64,000 nt of DNA from CAZSSM01 sp964609385 (GTDB lineage Bacteria > Planctomycetota > Planctomycetia > Isosphaerales > Isosphaeraceae), in NCBI GenBank assembly GCA_964609385.1, contig CAZSSM010000012.1:50208-114207 (forward strand), in the 5' to 3' direction. This document shows positions 45,700 to 54,746 of this stretch, in pieces (the first letter of the stretch is position 1; every line of letters begins with the position of its first letter). Position numbers and translations under genes: made by a program. The notes under the pieces are model-generated. The model did not search any database and was not told where the DNA came from. It saw only the letters and a program-made list of their open reading frames with translations.

Positions 45700-46746
45700 T
45701 CCCCGAGAGGCACAGACTGATCGTCGGTCGCTGAAGGAAGCGGTCGGCGAACGGTTCAAGCTTGGTATCGGAGTTAACCATCGGGCGTTGAAGCAGCCCG
45801 AAGATGCGGCATAGGTTTCTCCGGCATTTCCAGATCATGACGCCCGAGAACTGCCTGAAGCCGCGGAGCATCCATCCGGCTGAAGACGACTGGTCGTTCG
45901 AGGATACCGATCGCTTTGTCGATTACGCACAAGCCAATGGTCTCGAGGTCGTCGGACACTGCCTCGTTTGGGACAAGGTCGAGCACACCGACGAATGGAT
46001 GACACTCGAGAACGGAGGACCCGTGTCGTGTGAAACGCTGCTGCGCCGCATCGAGACCGTTGTGAAGCGGTACGCCGACACAGTGACGATGTGGGACGTG
46101 GTCAACGAGGCGATTGGAGACGGCGAAGATGGTCTGCTACGCGATTCCGCCTATTCCCGGACAACCGGGATCGACTTCATGGTCGCGTCGTTCAAGGCCG
46201 CACGAGAGAACGACCCGGACGCTCTGCTGATCTACAACGACTACAACGGCCACATGCCGGGTAAGCGTGAGAAGCTCATCGAACTGCTTTCGAAGCTAAA
46301 GCAGCTCGGAGCGCCAGTGGACGCCTACGGCATGCAAGGTCACTTCGAACTCGGCGACGATTCCATTTCGGAGCTTTGCGAGACATTCGATGCGCTGCGG
46401 GATCTGGGGATCAAGGTCGTCGTTTCCGAACTGGATATCGATGTCGTCACGCGAGGTCTCTGGTGGGCCAACGGGGGCAAGTACCGAGACGAGTTGGTCT
46501 TATACGACACATGCAAAAATTGTATTCTGGACGAAATCAAACGTCGACCGATAGTTCAATGTGTTCGGGTTGTTCGGCGAATATAGCGACATGATCGTTC
46601 GAGTCTCGTTCTGGAACCTGCACGACGGCCAGAGCTGGCTCAATGTCTTCCCCTGGCGCCGAACCAATTACCCGTTGCTGTTCGATCGTGATCGCAACCC
46701 CAAACCCGTCTTCGATGCGGTCTACGAGGTGCTGCAGAACCCATGA
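45700..46746 (+). pseudogene. GH10 endo-1,4-beta-xylanase, broken by two frameshifts
   Basis: Three reading-frame pieces together spell a GH10 barrel. Piece 1 (to the TAG at 45812-45814) has LKEAVGERFKLGIGVNHR. Piece 2 (about 45804-46550) has TPENCLKP, GHCLVWDK, the acid/base Glu in WDVVNEAIGD and the nucleophile Glu in VSELDID. Piece 3 (about 46555-46746) has FGLFGEYSD, SFWNLHDGQSW and PLLFDRDRNPKP. Shifts lie near 45812-45822 and 46540-46554. Both catalytic residues survive, so decay is recent, or the shifts are assembly errors. GH10 enzymes cut xylan chains; no convincing signal peptide was found upstream. Confidence 0.85.
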
Positions 46747-46764
46747 TTGGCCAATCAGCCAATC
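46745..46764 (+). terminator. Hairpin at the end of the GH10 pseudogene
   Basis: A perfect 7-bp stem (GATTGGC with GCCAATC) around a 6-base loop starts at the last two bases of the stop codon. There is no clean T-run, so it is only a terminator candidate. The 240 bases that follow, up to the isochorismatase gene, hold no supported gene. Confidence 0.4.
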
Positions 46765-47004
46765 GGAATATTGCCGCTTCTTAAATCCAATAAGTTAAAC
46801 TATGCAAATAATCAGTAGCGGATTGTTGGTGCTGGTTGGCCCTGAATCACTAGGCGGCTCGACAGCGAATCGTAAGGCCGGTATTTCCATACGCTTTGAA
46901 GACCGTCTCGAGGACCATACAATAGCACCTACTGTCCCCTTGAAACCTGGTGTGCCTAATCAATCCCGTTATTGGGAAGGCATATCGAATAGGATCATTG
47001 CTCG

Positions 47005-47637
47005 ATGCCCACACCCTACAAGAAGCTCTCCAAGGACGACGCGGTACTCCTGCTGATCGACCACCAGTCAGGTCTGATCTCGCTGGTCCAGGACTTCTCC
47101 CCCGACGACTTCAAGAACAACCTAATCGCGCTTGCCGACGTCGGCGTCTTCTTCAAGTTGCCCACCATCCTGACGACAAGCTTCGATGAAGGGCCAAACG
47201 GCCCGCTCGTCCCCGAGTTGATCGAGCGGTACCCCGACGCTCCATTCATTCACCGGCCCGGACAAATCAATGCATGGGACAATGATGACTTCGTCAAAGC
47301 GATCGAGGCGACCGGCCGCAAGCAACTGATCATGGCCGGCGTGGTCACCGACGTCTGCGTGACCTTCCCCGCGCTCTCGGCTATTGAAGCTGGTTACGAC
47401 GTCTTCGTCGTCACCGACGCCTCGGGGACTTTCAACGAGACTGTCCGCCACACCGCATGGCAACGGATGTCTGCCGCCGGCGCACAACTGGTCAATTGGT
47501 TCGCCGTCGCCTGCGAGTTGCACCGCGATTGGCGTAATGACATGGAGGGCTTGGGCAACCTGCTTTCCAACCATCTTCCGAACTATCGAAACCTCATGAC
47601 GAGCTATTTCAAGCTTCAAGCGGCTTCAGGGAAGTGA
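47005..47637 (+). CDS. Isochorismatase-fold cysteine hydrolase (YcaC-like)
   Basis: A 210-residue hydrolase. The Asp-Lys-Cys triad of the family is visible: Asp in LLLIDHQSGL near residue 19, Lys in TGRKQLIMAG near 109, and Cys in VTDVCVTFPA near 120. The arrangement and the WFAVACELHRDW ending resemble YcaC, whose substrate is unknown. Isochorismatase itself and nicotinamidases share the fold but have different pocket residues. ATG 47005 has only a weak ribosome site. It lies between the xylanase remnant and the oxygenase. Confidence 0.9.
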   Translation: MPTPYKKLSKDDAVLLLIDHQSGLISLVQDFSPDDFKNNLIALADVGVFFKLPTILTTSFDEGPNGPLVPELIERYPDAPFIHRPGQINAWDNDDFVKAIEATGRKQLIMAGVVTDVCVTFPALSAIEAGYDVFVVTDASGTFNETVRHTAWQRMSAAGAQLVNWFAVACELHRDWRNDMEGLGNLLSNHLPNYRNLMTSYFKLQAASGK

Positions 47638-47806
47638 ACGATCGCAAGGAGGCCGAACTCTTGCAGGAACGGTGATGCTTTCGGCTGGTCTCTCAGGGCG
47701 TCATCGAGGTGGGCTTGGACGGGACGGCTTAGGCTTCGTAGGATCGGTTCGAACCATCTTCCGACACCGTTCGTCTCCCCGAACCCACCTCCCGCGAGGA
47801 AAAGCG

Positions 47807-48520
47807 ATGAGTTCCCCGTTTGACCTCAAGCCACAGGCCTTCTGGCCAACGACAATGTTTTTTCGAGTCTGGCAAGACCATCCCCGCTACGCTCCTGAAC
47901 TGATCAAGCTGCTCTACGAAATGAAGAGGAAAGAGTCGCAAAATATCGCCAGTGGTGTGGCGATGACGGCAAAGTCGCGCACGGGTCTCTTCGAGAGCAA
48001 TTTTGATCTCTTTGCCCAAGATCATCCGAGCCTGAACGCCCTCAAGGGCTTCGTTGGCCAGTCGATCCAACAAGCGGTCAGCCATACGACTCGAAATCAG
48101 GTCGAGCCAGGTCGAATTCGAGTCGAAGTCGTCGATAGCTGGTTCCACATCACCAACGATGGTGGTTTCCATGACGCCCACTTCCACAGCGGGTGTTCAT
48201 GGTGCGGGATCTACTACCTACAGGCGGGCGACTCGAGTAGTGGTCAGGCGACCAACAGTGAAGGGGCGGGTAACGGGGTCAACCGATTCTACTCGCCGAT
48301 CCAAACCGGCGCGTTCCTCAGCGATCTGGGTAACGCATATATGAGTTCGAACCGGATCGATGTCGGTCCTCGCGACGGCCTCATGGTCCTCTTCCCGGCT
48401 TACCTGCTGCATAGCGCTTTGGCCTATAAGGGAGAGACGGACCGGATCGTTATTTCGTTCAATACCCGATCCTTTCCCGCCAATGAGGGCCGAGGGGGAA
48501 CGGCTGGATCCGCTTCCTAA
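47807..48520 (+). CDS. 2OG-Fe(II) oxygenase-like protein (TIGR02466 type)
   Basis: A 237-residue protein whose second half follows the double-stranded beta-helix pattern of 2-oxoglutarate/Fe(II) oxygenases. HDAHFHSGCSWCGIYYL supplies the first iron ligands, and LMVLFPAYLLHSALAY with the following RIVISFN provides the distal His and the Arg that binds 2-oxoglutarate. The N-terminal 90 residues are helical. Substrate unknown. ATG 47807 follows GAGGAAA; the frame is open upstream to 47672 without family sequence. Confidence 0.82.
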   Translation: MSSPFDLKPQAFWPTTMFFRVWQDHPRYAPELIKLLYEMKRKESQNIASGVAMTAKSRTGLFESNFDLFAQDHPSLNALKGFVGQSIQQAVSHTTRNQVEPGRIRVEVVDSWFHITNDGGFHDAHFHSGCSWCGIYYLQAGDSSSGQATNSEGAGNGVNRFYSPIQTGAFLSDLGNAYMSSNRIDVGPRDGLMVLFPAYLLHSALAYKGETDRIVISFNTRSFPANEGRGGTAGSAS

Positions 48521-48544
48521 CCTCGACCCGATCTTGCCAATGCA

Positions 48545-48577
48545 TCCGACCATGGGTCGCCGATGATTATGGTCGGA
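48545..48577. terminator. Hairpin between convergent genes
   Basis: A perfect 9-bp inverted repeat (TCCGACCAT with ATGGTCGGA) separated by 15 bases lies in the 67-base gap between the convergent oxygenase and protease genes. The position suits a bidirectional terminator, though neither side has a long T-run. Confidence 0.45.
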
Positions 48578-48587
48578 CCATTGATTG

Positions 48588-51062
48588 CTAATTTGACGAT
48601 CTTAAGTAAGCTGATGTAGGGTTGTAGCCTCCTTGGGTCCCTCGTTGGCCACCGCTTCGCTCTTCCTGATCGGGGGACGATCCTCGCCCGCCGCCGCCAC
48701 GGTTAGTTTCGGAACCGCGACCTGAGGATTGCCCGTTACTCCGATTGGATTCGGATTCCGCTTCTTCATCGGGCTTGATCTCCAGGATGCCTTCCTGGAT
48801 CTGATCGAGGACCTCTTCCTTAGTCAGCAGTGTGAAGTCCTCGAAGTGTCCTTTGAAGTCACGCTTGGAGGCGTTGTTCACGCAGAGCCCGACACGGATC
48901 TCATCGTTGAGCAGGACGCTCAATTCGGGAAAAGCCCACCAAACGCGGCTATCGGGCGAGTATTGCAAGTAGAAGGCACCCTCGTAGCGAATCGCACGCA
49001 ATTTGGCAAGTTGATCTGGGATATTAATGTACTCGTGCCCGGCATAATCACCGTCCTGGACTGCTTCCACCAAGAGGTAATGCTCCTTGTTGAGGTCGTT
49101 AGGCCAGCCACGGGCCGCACGTTCGATCCGGACGAAATTCTGTTCGTCTTGCCAGAGGATCAAACCAGCCGAAGCAAAGGCGAAGAACAGGTTCTCGCGT
49201 CGGCGTTGGGGGTGACGCAGTGGTCGATTGCCCGGCTGGATCGTTCCAACAACGGTGACCATGGCGATAAAGTCGTCATCGACCGGTTCCTCGGTCAAAC
49301 ACATCGGCGCGTTGACCGTCGAGATCTTAGGTATCAGGAGATGGGGCTCATCTCTGGGCGCGGTAATAGTGAGCCTCGGACCGTCCTGCTCGTAGTCGCA
49401 GCCCTCCTCTTTCGGGTTCTCTTTGTTGGCGAGGATCAATGGACCGAGCTTATCGAACGTGATCGGGAAGCCGTCTTCACTCCGAGGTCTCGAGCCGGGT
49501 CTGCTGGTATCCGACTTGGGGCGACCGAGCACGACCGTCGCGCCAGGTTCGGAATCGGCGGGCACCTGATAGGTCATTGGCCGGCTCCGACTAACGCGTC
49601 CCTCATCGTCGGTCATTTCGAACTGAACCTGCATCGAGCCCGATGCGGGCCGATTCAACAGCATGAGTCGGCCACGGGCACGATCAGGACCATCCATCGT
49701 GAGCGAAGTCCGCTTGGCATCCACGAGGCGCGGATAGACGCCAAAAGAGTCAGGTCGGGGTTGCGAGGCGTTCACGGTTGAATCGCTGGTCAACAGGCTA
49801 ACCGAACGAAGCTTGGCGATCGGGTTGATCAAATTGGCTTCGACGTCGATCGTCCGGATTGAGGTTTGGACGTCGGTCACACGGATCGTCGCCGATTCGA
49901 AGCGACCTCGGAGGATCTGCTCGAGCAGCACCGGGGCGATGGCAAATCCGATCGTGGTGTTCGCGATCTTCGCAACGGCCACGCCGACTAACTTGCCTTG
50001 CTGGTCGAGGATCGGTCCGCCGCTATTGCCCGAGTTGATCGAGCCATCGATCTGGATCAGGTTCAACTGCCCTTGATCGTCGTACCGGAAGCCGGAGATC
50101 GAGCCACGGTTCACGGTGATCGAGGGGTTGCGGGCGCTGGTGTTGGAGACTTCCAGTTGGCGTCCGAACGGGAACCCGTAGATCACGACTGCGGTCAGTT
50201 CGCTGACTTGGCTGTGATCGAACGGATCGATCGGGTCGGGGACGTCGCGGACTCCATTGACTTCCAAGATCGCCAGGTCACGATCCGGCGAGGGGTCGGC
50301 ATAAAGGAGAGTCGCTCGGCGCTCCTCCTGATCCGGGGTGCCGCTCCGGAAAACGACCCCGAGCTGGGCCTTGGGAGCCCCCGCAATTGACTCGCCGCGG
50401 TCGACGTCGACGTGGGGATAGACCACATGCCGGTTGGTGGCCACGATGACCCGATTACCGGACGTCGCCACAACGAAACCGGTCCCGGTGCTGGCAACCT
50501 TGGGGCCGATCGCCTTGATGTAGACGGTCGCCTTCTTGGCGCGAGAAACGACGTTCGCCGAAGAGCGATAACTCGTCGGGCGAGTGTTGAAGCTTGGGCC
50601 AACGGCCACGGGGGTGGATCCAGCTCCAGGCAACGATCCCGATCGTGGCACAGGAATCGACCTGATCCTCGACGACGAATCGGGGGTCGAGTTGGAACTG
50701 CCCTTGGACTCGCGACCGGGGGCGACGGCCTTCGAACGAGGCGCAGATCGGATTACGGGACTCGGAGCTGGTTGATCGACGACGGCGACCGCAGGCTGTC
50801 TGTCCTGGTTATCACCTCCACCACCGCTCATCGCGATGACGATGATTCCAAGGAGGAGGACAACGGTGATCACACCACCGACGATCAGGATGAGCTGCTG
50901 ATTGCTCAAGCTCGCTTGAGAAGTGGGCTCACCTAAACGGGTCGATGACGCTGGGGTGTTTCGGGTTAAGGTGAGTTGGTCGGCTATCTCGTACGACCCA
51001 TCGGTATGTTCAAGGCTGGCGATGTCTCCCAGATCCGACTCATCAGGGGCCGATACTTTCAC
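48588..51062 (-). CDS. Membrane-anchored trypsin-like serine protease with C-terminal DUF1349-like domain
   Basis: An 824-residue open frame (first possible start GTG 51062). A membrane helix at about residues 57-78 follows a polar segment, then a Pro/Ser-rich linker, then a chymotrypsin-fold protease with His212 (NRHVV), Asp262 (DRDLAIL) and Ser347 (GNSGGP), all intact and DegP-like. A beta-rich middle follows. The C-terminal ~200 residues resemble the DUF1349/concanavalin-like domain (FFAFASAGLILWQDEQNFVRIER), before a Gly/Ser-rich tail. GTG 51062 has no ribosome site. The natural start is more likely ATG 51230, but codon 45 of that frame is TAG, so expression of this part is uncertain. Confidence 0.85.
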   Translation of the reverse strand: MKVSAPDESDLGDIASLEHTDGSYEIADQLTLTRNTPASSTRLGEPTSQASLSNQQLILIVGGVITVVLLLGIIVIAMSGGGGDNQDRQPAVAVVDQPAPSPVIRSAPRSKAVAPGRESKGSSNSTPDSSSRIRSIPVPRSGSLPGAGSTPVAVGPSFNTRPTSYRSSANVVSRAKKATVYIKAIGPKVASTGTGFVVATSGNRVIVATNRHVVYPHVDVDRGESIAGAPKAQLGVVFRSGTPDQEERRATLLYADPSPDRDLAILEVNGVRDVPDPIDPFDHSQVSELTAVVIYGFPFGRQLEVSNTSARNPSITVNRGSISGFRYDDQGQLNLIQIDGSINSGNSGGPILDQQGKLVGVAVAKIANTTIGFAIAPVLLEQILRGRFESATIRVTDVQTSIRTIDVEANLINPIAKLRSVSLLTSDSTVNASQPRPDSFGVYPRLVDAKRTSLTMDGPDRARGRLMLLNRPASGSMQVQFEMTDDEGRVSRSRPMTYQVPADSEPGATVVLGRPKSDTSRPGSRPRSEDGFPITFDKLGPLILANKENPKEEGCDYEQDGPRLTITAPRDEPHLLIPKISTVNAPMCLTEEPVDDDFIAMVTVVGTIQPGNRPLRHPQRRRENLFFAFASAGLILWQDEQNFVRIERAARGWPNDLNKEHYLLVEAVQDGDYAGHEYINIPDQLAKLRAIRYEGAFYLQYSPDSRVWWAFPELSVLLNDEIRVGLCVNNASKRDFKGHFEDFTLLTKEEVLDQIQEGILEIKPDEEAESESNRSNGQSSGRGSETNRGGGGRGSSPDQEERSGGQRGTQGGYNPTSAYLRSSN

Positions 51063-51095
51063 GGCGGTCGGTATTGGAGGGGGGACGGGAGCGGC

Positions 51096-51230
51096 CTAAG
51101 GGATCGCCGAGCTTGTCGACGGGATCATGATGTTTTCCTGACAGGTCTTGCACGTGACGCGACGGCCGCTCAGTTCATCGCGGAGCCGATAGGGCGCCAG
51201 ACAGTATTTACATCGAAAGGTGATCGCCAT
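51096..51230 (-). CDS. Small zinc ribbon cut off by an in-frame amber codon
   Basis: A 44-codon frame from ATG 51230, with CGAGGA 7-8 bases upstream, to TAG 51098-51096. It encodes a two-CxxC zinc ribbon (RCKYC ... CKTC) that in planctomycetes commonly forms the N-terminus of anchored proteases and kinases. After the TAG the same frame continues without another stop through a Pro-rich linker (APVPPPIP) into the protease at 51062. So this is either the detached N-terminus of a once single protein, a genuine separate small protein, or a sequencing/assembly error. Confidence 0.6.
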   Translation of the reverse strand: MAITFRCKYCLAPYRLRDELSGRRVTCKTCQENIMIPSTSSAIP

Positions 51231-51634
51231 CAGAGTTCCTCGGGGAAATCCGTTTGCGGGTGGGCGAACGACACAGGAAGCAATGTTTGGAGGATGGCGG
51301 ATTTTGACGCAGAGGATTGTAAGGCTACGAACTCGCGACGCTCACCCATGACTGGCGCGTGACCCCAAAAAGAAAAGGGAATGCTCATGAACCAACTTCG
51401 ATTGTCCCAGATCAGAACGAGCCGGGTCAACCATGGACTGCATGCATGATAAATTTACCATCCGCAGTCGGACCCGTCCTGTCTGTAATTTCGAACGCAG
51501 GTCCATGAGGAAATCTGCGCGGACATAGGCCATCTTTCTCCCACAAATCCCGATTGCCAGATGGTTTCCCCAGCAAATCGGATCGGGAAAAGCATGGTCG
51601 ACAGGTCTGTTAACTGCGTCCGTTTATGAACTTA
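51231..51634. other. Intergenic region between the zinc-ribbon start and cysE
   Basis: About 400 bases downstream of cysE (minus strand). No supported open frame, repeat or hairpin is seen. The half nearest 51231 presumably holds the promoter of the protease gene. Confidence 0.4.
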
Positions 51635-52588
51635 TCACAGCGCCGCGCTGGATCCGGGAAGATGGTCGCCGTTGCGAATCTTCAACCGAGGACTTTCGAT
51701 CGTTACACGCGAGTACGGGGCGATCGATCGGGTAATCCAGACCGAACTCCCGAGAACCGAGTGATGACCGATCACTGTGGTGCCACCCAGGACCGTCGCG
51801 TTGGCGTAGATCACGACCCCGTCTTCAATAGTCGGATGTCGAGGCTCCCCACGGCGGAGTTTGCCGTTTTCATCACGGGGAAAACTCAAGGCGCCGAGGG
51901 TCACGCCTTGATAGATCTTGACGTCATCACCAATTCGAGTCGTTTCGCCAATGACGACTCCAGTGCCGTGGTCGATGAAGAACCGACGGCCGATGGTCGC
52001 GCCCGGATGAATGTCGATTCCGGTCTTCGAATGGGTGTACTCCGAGAGCATCCGAGGAATCAACGGAACGCCCAGTTGTTGGAGCTGATGGGCCAGGCGA
52101 TGGGTCGTGATCGCTCCGAGGCCAGGGTAGCAAAAGATGATTTCGGGGTACCCGGTGGCTGCTGGATCGCCGTTGTAGGCTGCCTGGACGTCCTCGCGAA
52201 GAACCTCGCGAATTTCCACGAGCGAGTCGAGGAACTCGGAAGCGAGTTGGCGACCGCGTCGACGGATAACCGCATCGGGTTCCAACTCATCGGGCTGGCA
52301 ATCGTGCCGCAGTGCCGCAGCGATTTGCCCGGAAAGCCGATCGTGCAGGCTGTGCAACAACGATCCGATATGGAAGGCGACATTTTCACTTTGGAGGTGC
52401 TGACAGCGCCCGAACCCGGGGTAGAGCACCTCCCGGAGGTCGACGAGGATCTCGACCAACTCCCGGTAACTGGGCAGCGGGCAATGGTTCAGATGCTCGG
52501 TAATCCCGCATTGGTGGTACGACGCGACGAGCCGGTCGATCAGAGGGCTCAGAGACGAGTTCGAGTTCGCGGGCAGTTCGTGGGCCAT
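51635..52588 (-). CDS. cysE: Serine O-acetyltransferase
   Basis: A 317-residue left-handed beta-helix acetyltransferase (EpsC type) that makes O-acetylserine from serine and acetyl-CoA, the entry to cysteine synthesis. The long helical N-terminal domain (about residues 1-180) is followed by LSEYTHSKTGIDIHPGATIG, with the catalytic His pair region, DHGTGVVIGET, and hexapeptide repeats (GVVIYANATVLGG, TVIGHHSVLGSSVW). Length fits the larger EpsC forms. No cysK is adjacent. The gene lies between two regulatory genes with no obvious operon partner. Confidence 0.94.
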   Translation of the reverse strand: MAHELPANSNSSLSPLIDRLVASYHQCGITEHLNHCPLPSYRELVEILVDLREVLYPGFGRCQHLQSENVAFHIGSLLHSLHDRLSGQIAAALRHDCQPDELEPDAVIRRRGRQLASEFLDSLVEIREVLREDVQAAYNGDPAATGYPEIIFCYPGLGAITTHRLAHQLQQLGVPLIPRMLSEYTHSKTGIDIHPGATIGRRFFIDHGTGVVIGETTRIGDDVKIYQGVTLGALSFPRDENGKLRRGEPRHPTIEDGVVIYANATVLGGTTVIGHHSVLGSSVWITRSIAPYSRVTIESPRLKIRNGDHLPGSSAAL

Positions 52589-52727
52589 AGCCGGTCCTCG
52601 AGTGGAAGCAGGAGCACTCTTGGTTTGAGCCCGGAGCGCGGTGCGACGGAGGATCCCTGAAACATCATAGCCGACCCTTGTCGCGATCCAACAAATCGGT
52701 CGACGAGATTCGACCTCGTCGGTCGAC

Positions 52728-54269
52728 TTAAAGATCCGGCTGGCGTTGATGTTCGGCTCGGAGCTGACTGGCCAATCGGAACCAATGCCGAGTCTGTCGC
52801 TGGAGGAGACCGGCGATCATCGCGCAGCACCCCAGAAAGAACGAGCCGGTGAGCACCAGATAGACAAACAGGATCCCGCTCCCCGAGAGCCAGAGGAAGA
52901 AGATCAGGATCAAGAGAAGATAGCCGGCCATCAGAGTCGTGGCGGTAAACCAGATGACCGAGGCAACCCAAGCCGCCCAACGACCATCGATCAGTCCGTA
53001 TCCGATCGGCAGCGAGGCCAAGAAGAACCCTGAGGCAATTAGAGGAACGATCAGCGCAGCGTTGAATTGGCTGAGGAACGCCGCCAGCAGGGCTGCTCCG
53101 ACGGCGAAAAAGATCCCGAAGAAGAAACAGGCGAAGGCCCCGATGATCATCCAACGCGGTCGGTTGGCTGCGATCTCGCGGTCGTCGAAGCGATAGCGGT
53201 ATGGACGCGCCAGCACCGGTTTTCGTTTGATGAACCGTTCAAGGTCCTCGGCCATATCCCCGGCGTTTTGGTATCGCTGATCGGGGTCTTTGTCGGCAGC
53301 TTTGTGGACGATCGCCTCCAAGTCGCGTGGAATCGCTGGATTGCGCGCGGCGATCGGGAACAATGCTTTGGTCAAGATCGTTTGCAGCAAGGCTTCGCGG
53401 CCTGGACTGGGGAAGGGTGCCTCAAAGCTTAACACCTCGTATAGAACTAGACCCAACGAGTATACATCGCTTCGCTGATCGACCGGCAATCGCCCGGTGA
53501 CCTGCTCGGGGCTCATATACATTGGCGTCCCAACGAGCTGGCCGGTCTGGGTTAGCGTTGAGTCCTCGAAGAACCTGGCCACGCCGAAGTCGACCAGTTT
53601 GATCTTCCCCTCGCGGTTGACCATCAAATTGTCTGGTTTGACGTCTCGATGGATGATCCCGGCACGGTGAGCAGCGTCGAGGGCACGAGCCGCTTCGGAG
53701 ATTAACTGACATGATCGCGCGATAAAAGGAGCTTCACCCCGAATCATCCGCGCAGTGTCAGTCAGACGGGACTCCGTTTTCTTGGACGTGCTGAGAGACG
53801 AAGAGGAGTCGAGTGCTTCTGCGATCGGGCGATCGATGGTCGTCGAGAGATCGTCGAACGATGAGGATTCATCGAGATGCGGGTCATTCAGGGGACCGGA
53901 ACGGATCAGGTCATCGATGGATGTGCTCGGGCCCGAGGTCCGGATCAGCCGATCGATGATCTGACGCAGGCTGAGCCCGTTGACGTACTCGATGGCGATG
54001 TAGACCAGGTGCTGATCCTGGCCTAACCCCAAGGTCCGCGCGATGTTGGGATGCTCCAGTCTCGAGGCCGTCCGGGCCTCACGTCGAAACCGAGACAGAT
54101 CGTGGGATCGCCGATAATTCGAGCCCAAGACCTTGAGGGCCACGACCTGGCCGGTCTTCTCCTCGCGGGCGCGATAGACCATCCCCATCCCCCCGACGCC
54201 GATCGGCGCTTCGATCCAGAACGCGCCCAGCTTGGTCTGCGAAGCAAGGACGGGGCTGCCTTCGGTCAT
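52728..54269 (-). CDS. Ser/Thr protein kinase with C-terminal membrane helices
   Basis: A 513-residue Hanks-type kinase. The glycine loop is GVGGMGMVYRA, the lysine strand VALKVL, the catalytic loop HRDVKPDNLM (Asp near residue 208) and the DFG is near 226, followed by GTPMYMSPEQ. Between the hinge and the catalytic helix is an insertion of about 70 Ser/Asp-rich residues. After the kinase domain come four hydrophobic helices (about residues 370-490), so the kinase is anchored by its C-terminus, and the usual extracellular sensor is absent. ATG 54269 is used; a TTG lies 27 bases upstream. Confidence 0.92.
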   Translation of the reverse strand: MTEGSPVLASQTKLGAFWIEAPIGVGGMGMVYRAREEKTGQVVALKVLGSNYRRSHDLSRFRREARTASRLEHPNIARTLGLGQDQHLVYIAIEYVNGLSLRQIIDRLIRTSGPSTSIDDLIRSGPLNDPHLDESSSFDDLSTTIDRPIAEALDSSSSLSTSKKTESRLTDTARMIRGEAPFIARSCQLISEAARALDAAHRAGIIHRDVKPDNLMVNREGKIKLVDFGVARFFEDSTLTQTGQLVGTPMYMSPEQVTGRLPVDQRSDVYSLGLVLYEVLSFEAPFPSPGREALLQTILTKALFPIAARNPAIPRDLEAIVHKAADKDPDQRYQNAGDMAEDLERFIKRKPVLARPYRYRFDDREIAANRPRWMIIGAFACFFFGIFFAVGAALLAAFLSQFNAALIVPLIASGFFLASLPIGYGLIDGRWAAWVASVIWFTATTLMAGYLLLILIFFLWLSGSGILFVYLVLTGSFFLGCCAMIAGLLQRQTRHWFRLASQLRAEHQRQPDL

Positions 54270-54746
54270 TGGCTCGGTCCCAGAAGACTCCGGCAAGGGT
54301 GAGGCGCGGCGGTCGCTTTACCTCGTCTGAGGCGATCGGTTCCCGAGCCACTGCGAGTGATTTGACTTTGACGCGGGTGGTCGTTCCCGTCGTTTCACAA
54401 GCGTTCGGCTTCGCGATGGCAACAAAGTGTCCGAAGCCGTTCGGACCCTTCGGCTGAGGACCGTGCAGAACCGCCGTCTTCGGTACGACCAGCAGCGTCC
54501 CGAGGTTCCCGCGTGGAAGACTACGAATTCTCAAGAAGTATTCCTCGATGTGTATGTGACGCGCGGGCGAACTCGATTGCCAAAGCAACTCGCTAGGAGC
54601 GTGTTCGATCGATTGGTCGACCGATCCTCAGCGAGCTGATGACGAGTCGGGCTCGACGTGTCGATGAACTCGACCTCGTTGACTGCCGTCGCCAAGTCGA
54701 CGAGCCAGCGACGATTGAGCCGGCACCACCGTTTGAGGCGTTTCTG
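54270..54746. other. Divergent intergenic region with alternative hairpins
   Basis: About 475 bases between the kinase and patatin genes. At 54429-54455 a GTCCGAA/TTCGGAC stem with a 4-base loop competes with a CCGAAG/CTTCGG stem, both perfect. An ATG at 54639 could extend the patatin frame by 36 residues but carries no family sequence. Nothing else is recognised. Confidence 0.45.

Noticed and set aside
45566..45871. Minus-strand frame with a hydrophobic segment
   Set aside because: It overlaps the GH10 remnant, whose family match is clear; the hydrophobic stretch is probably an antisense effect.
46802..47056. Possible second transposase tail before the isochorismatase gene
   Set aside because: Neither strand gives a recognisable transposase motif, and no terminal repeats are visible.
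48729..49781. Plus-strand open frame opposite the trypsin-like protease
   Set aside because: Antisense shadow; the minus-strand protease has complete catalytic residues.
51040..51230. General recoding of TAG as a sense codon in this organism
   Set aside because: Other genes in the window, such as lspA, end normally at TAG, so a genome-wide reassignment is unlikely.
51626..52660. Plus-strand open frame opposite cysE
   Set aside because: Antisense to clear serine acetyltransferase sequence.
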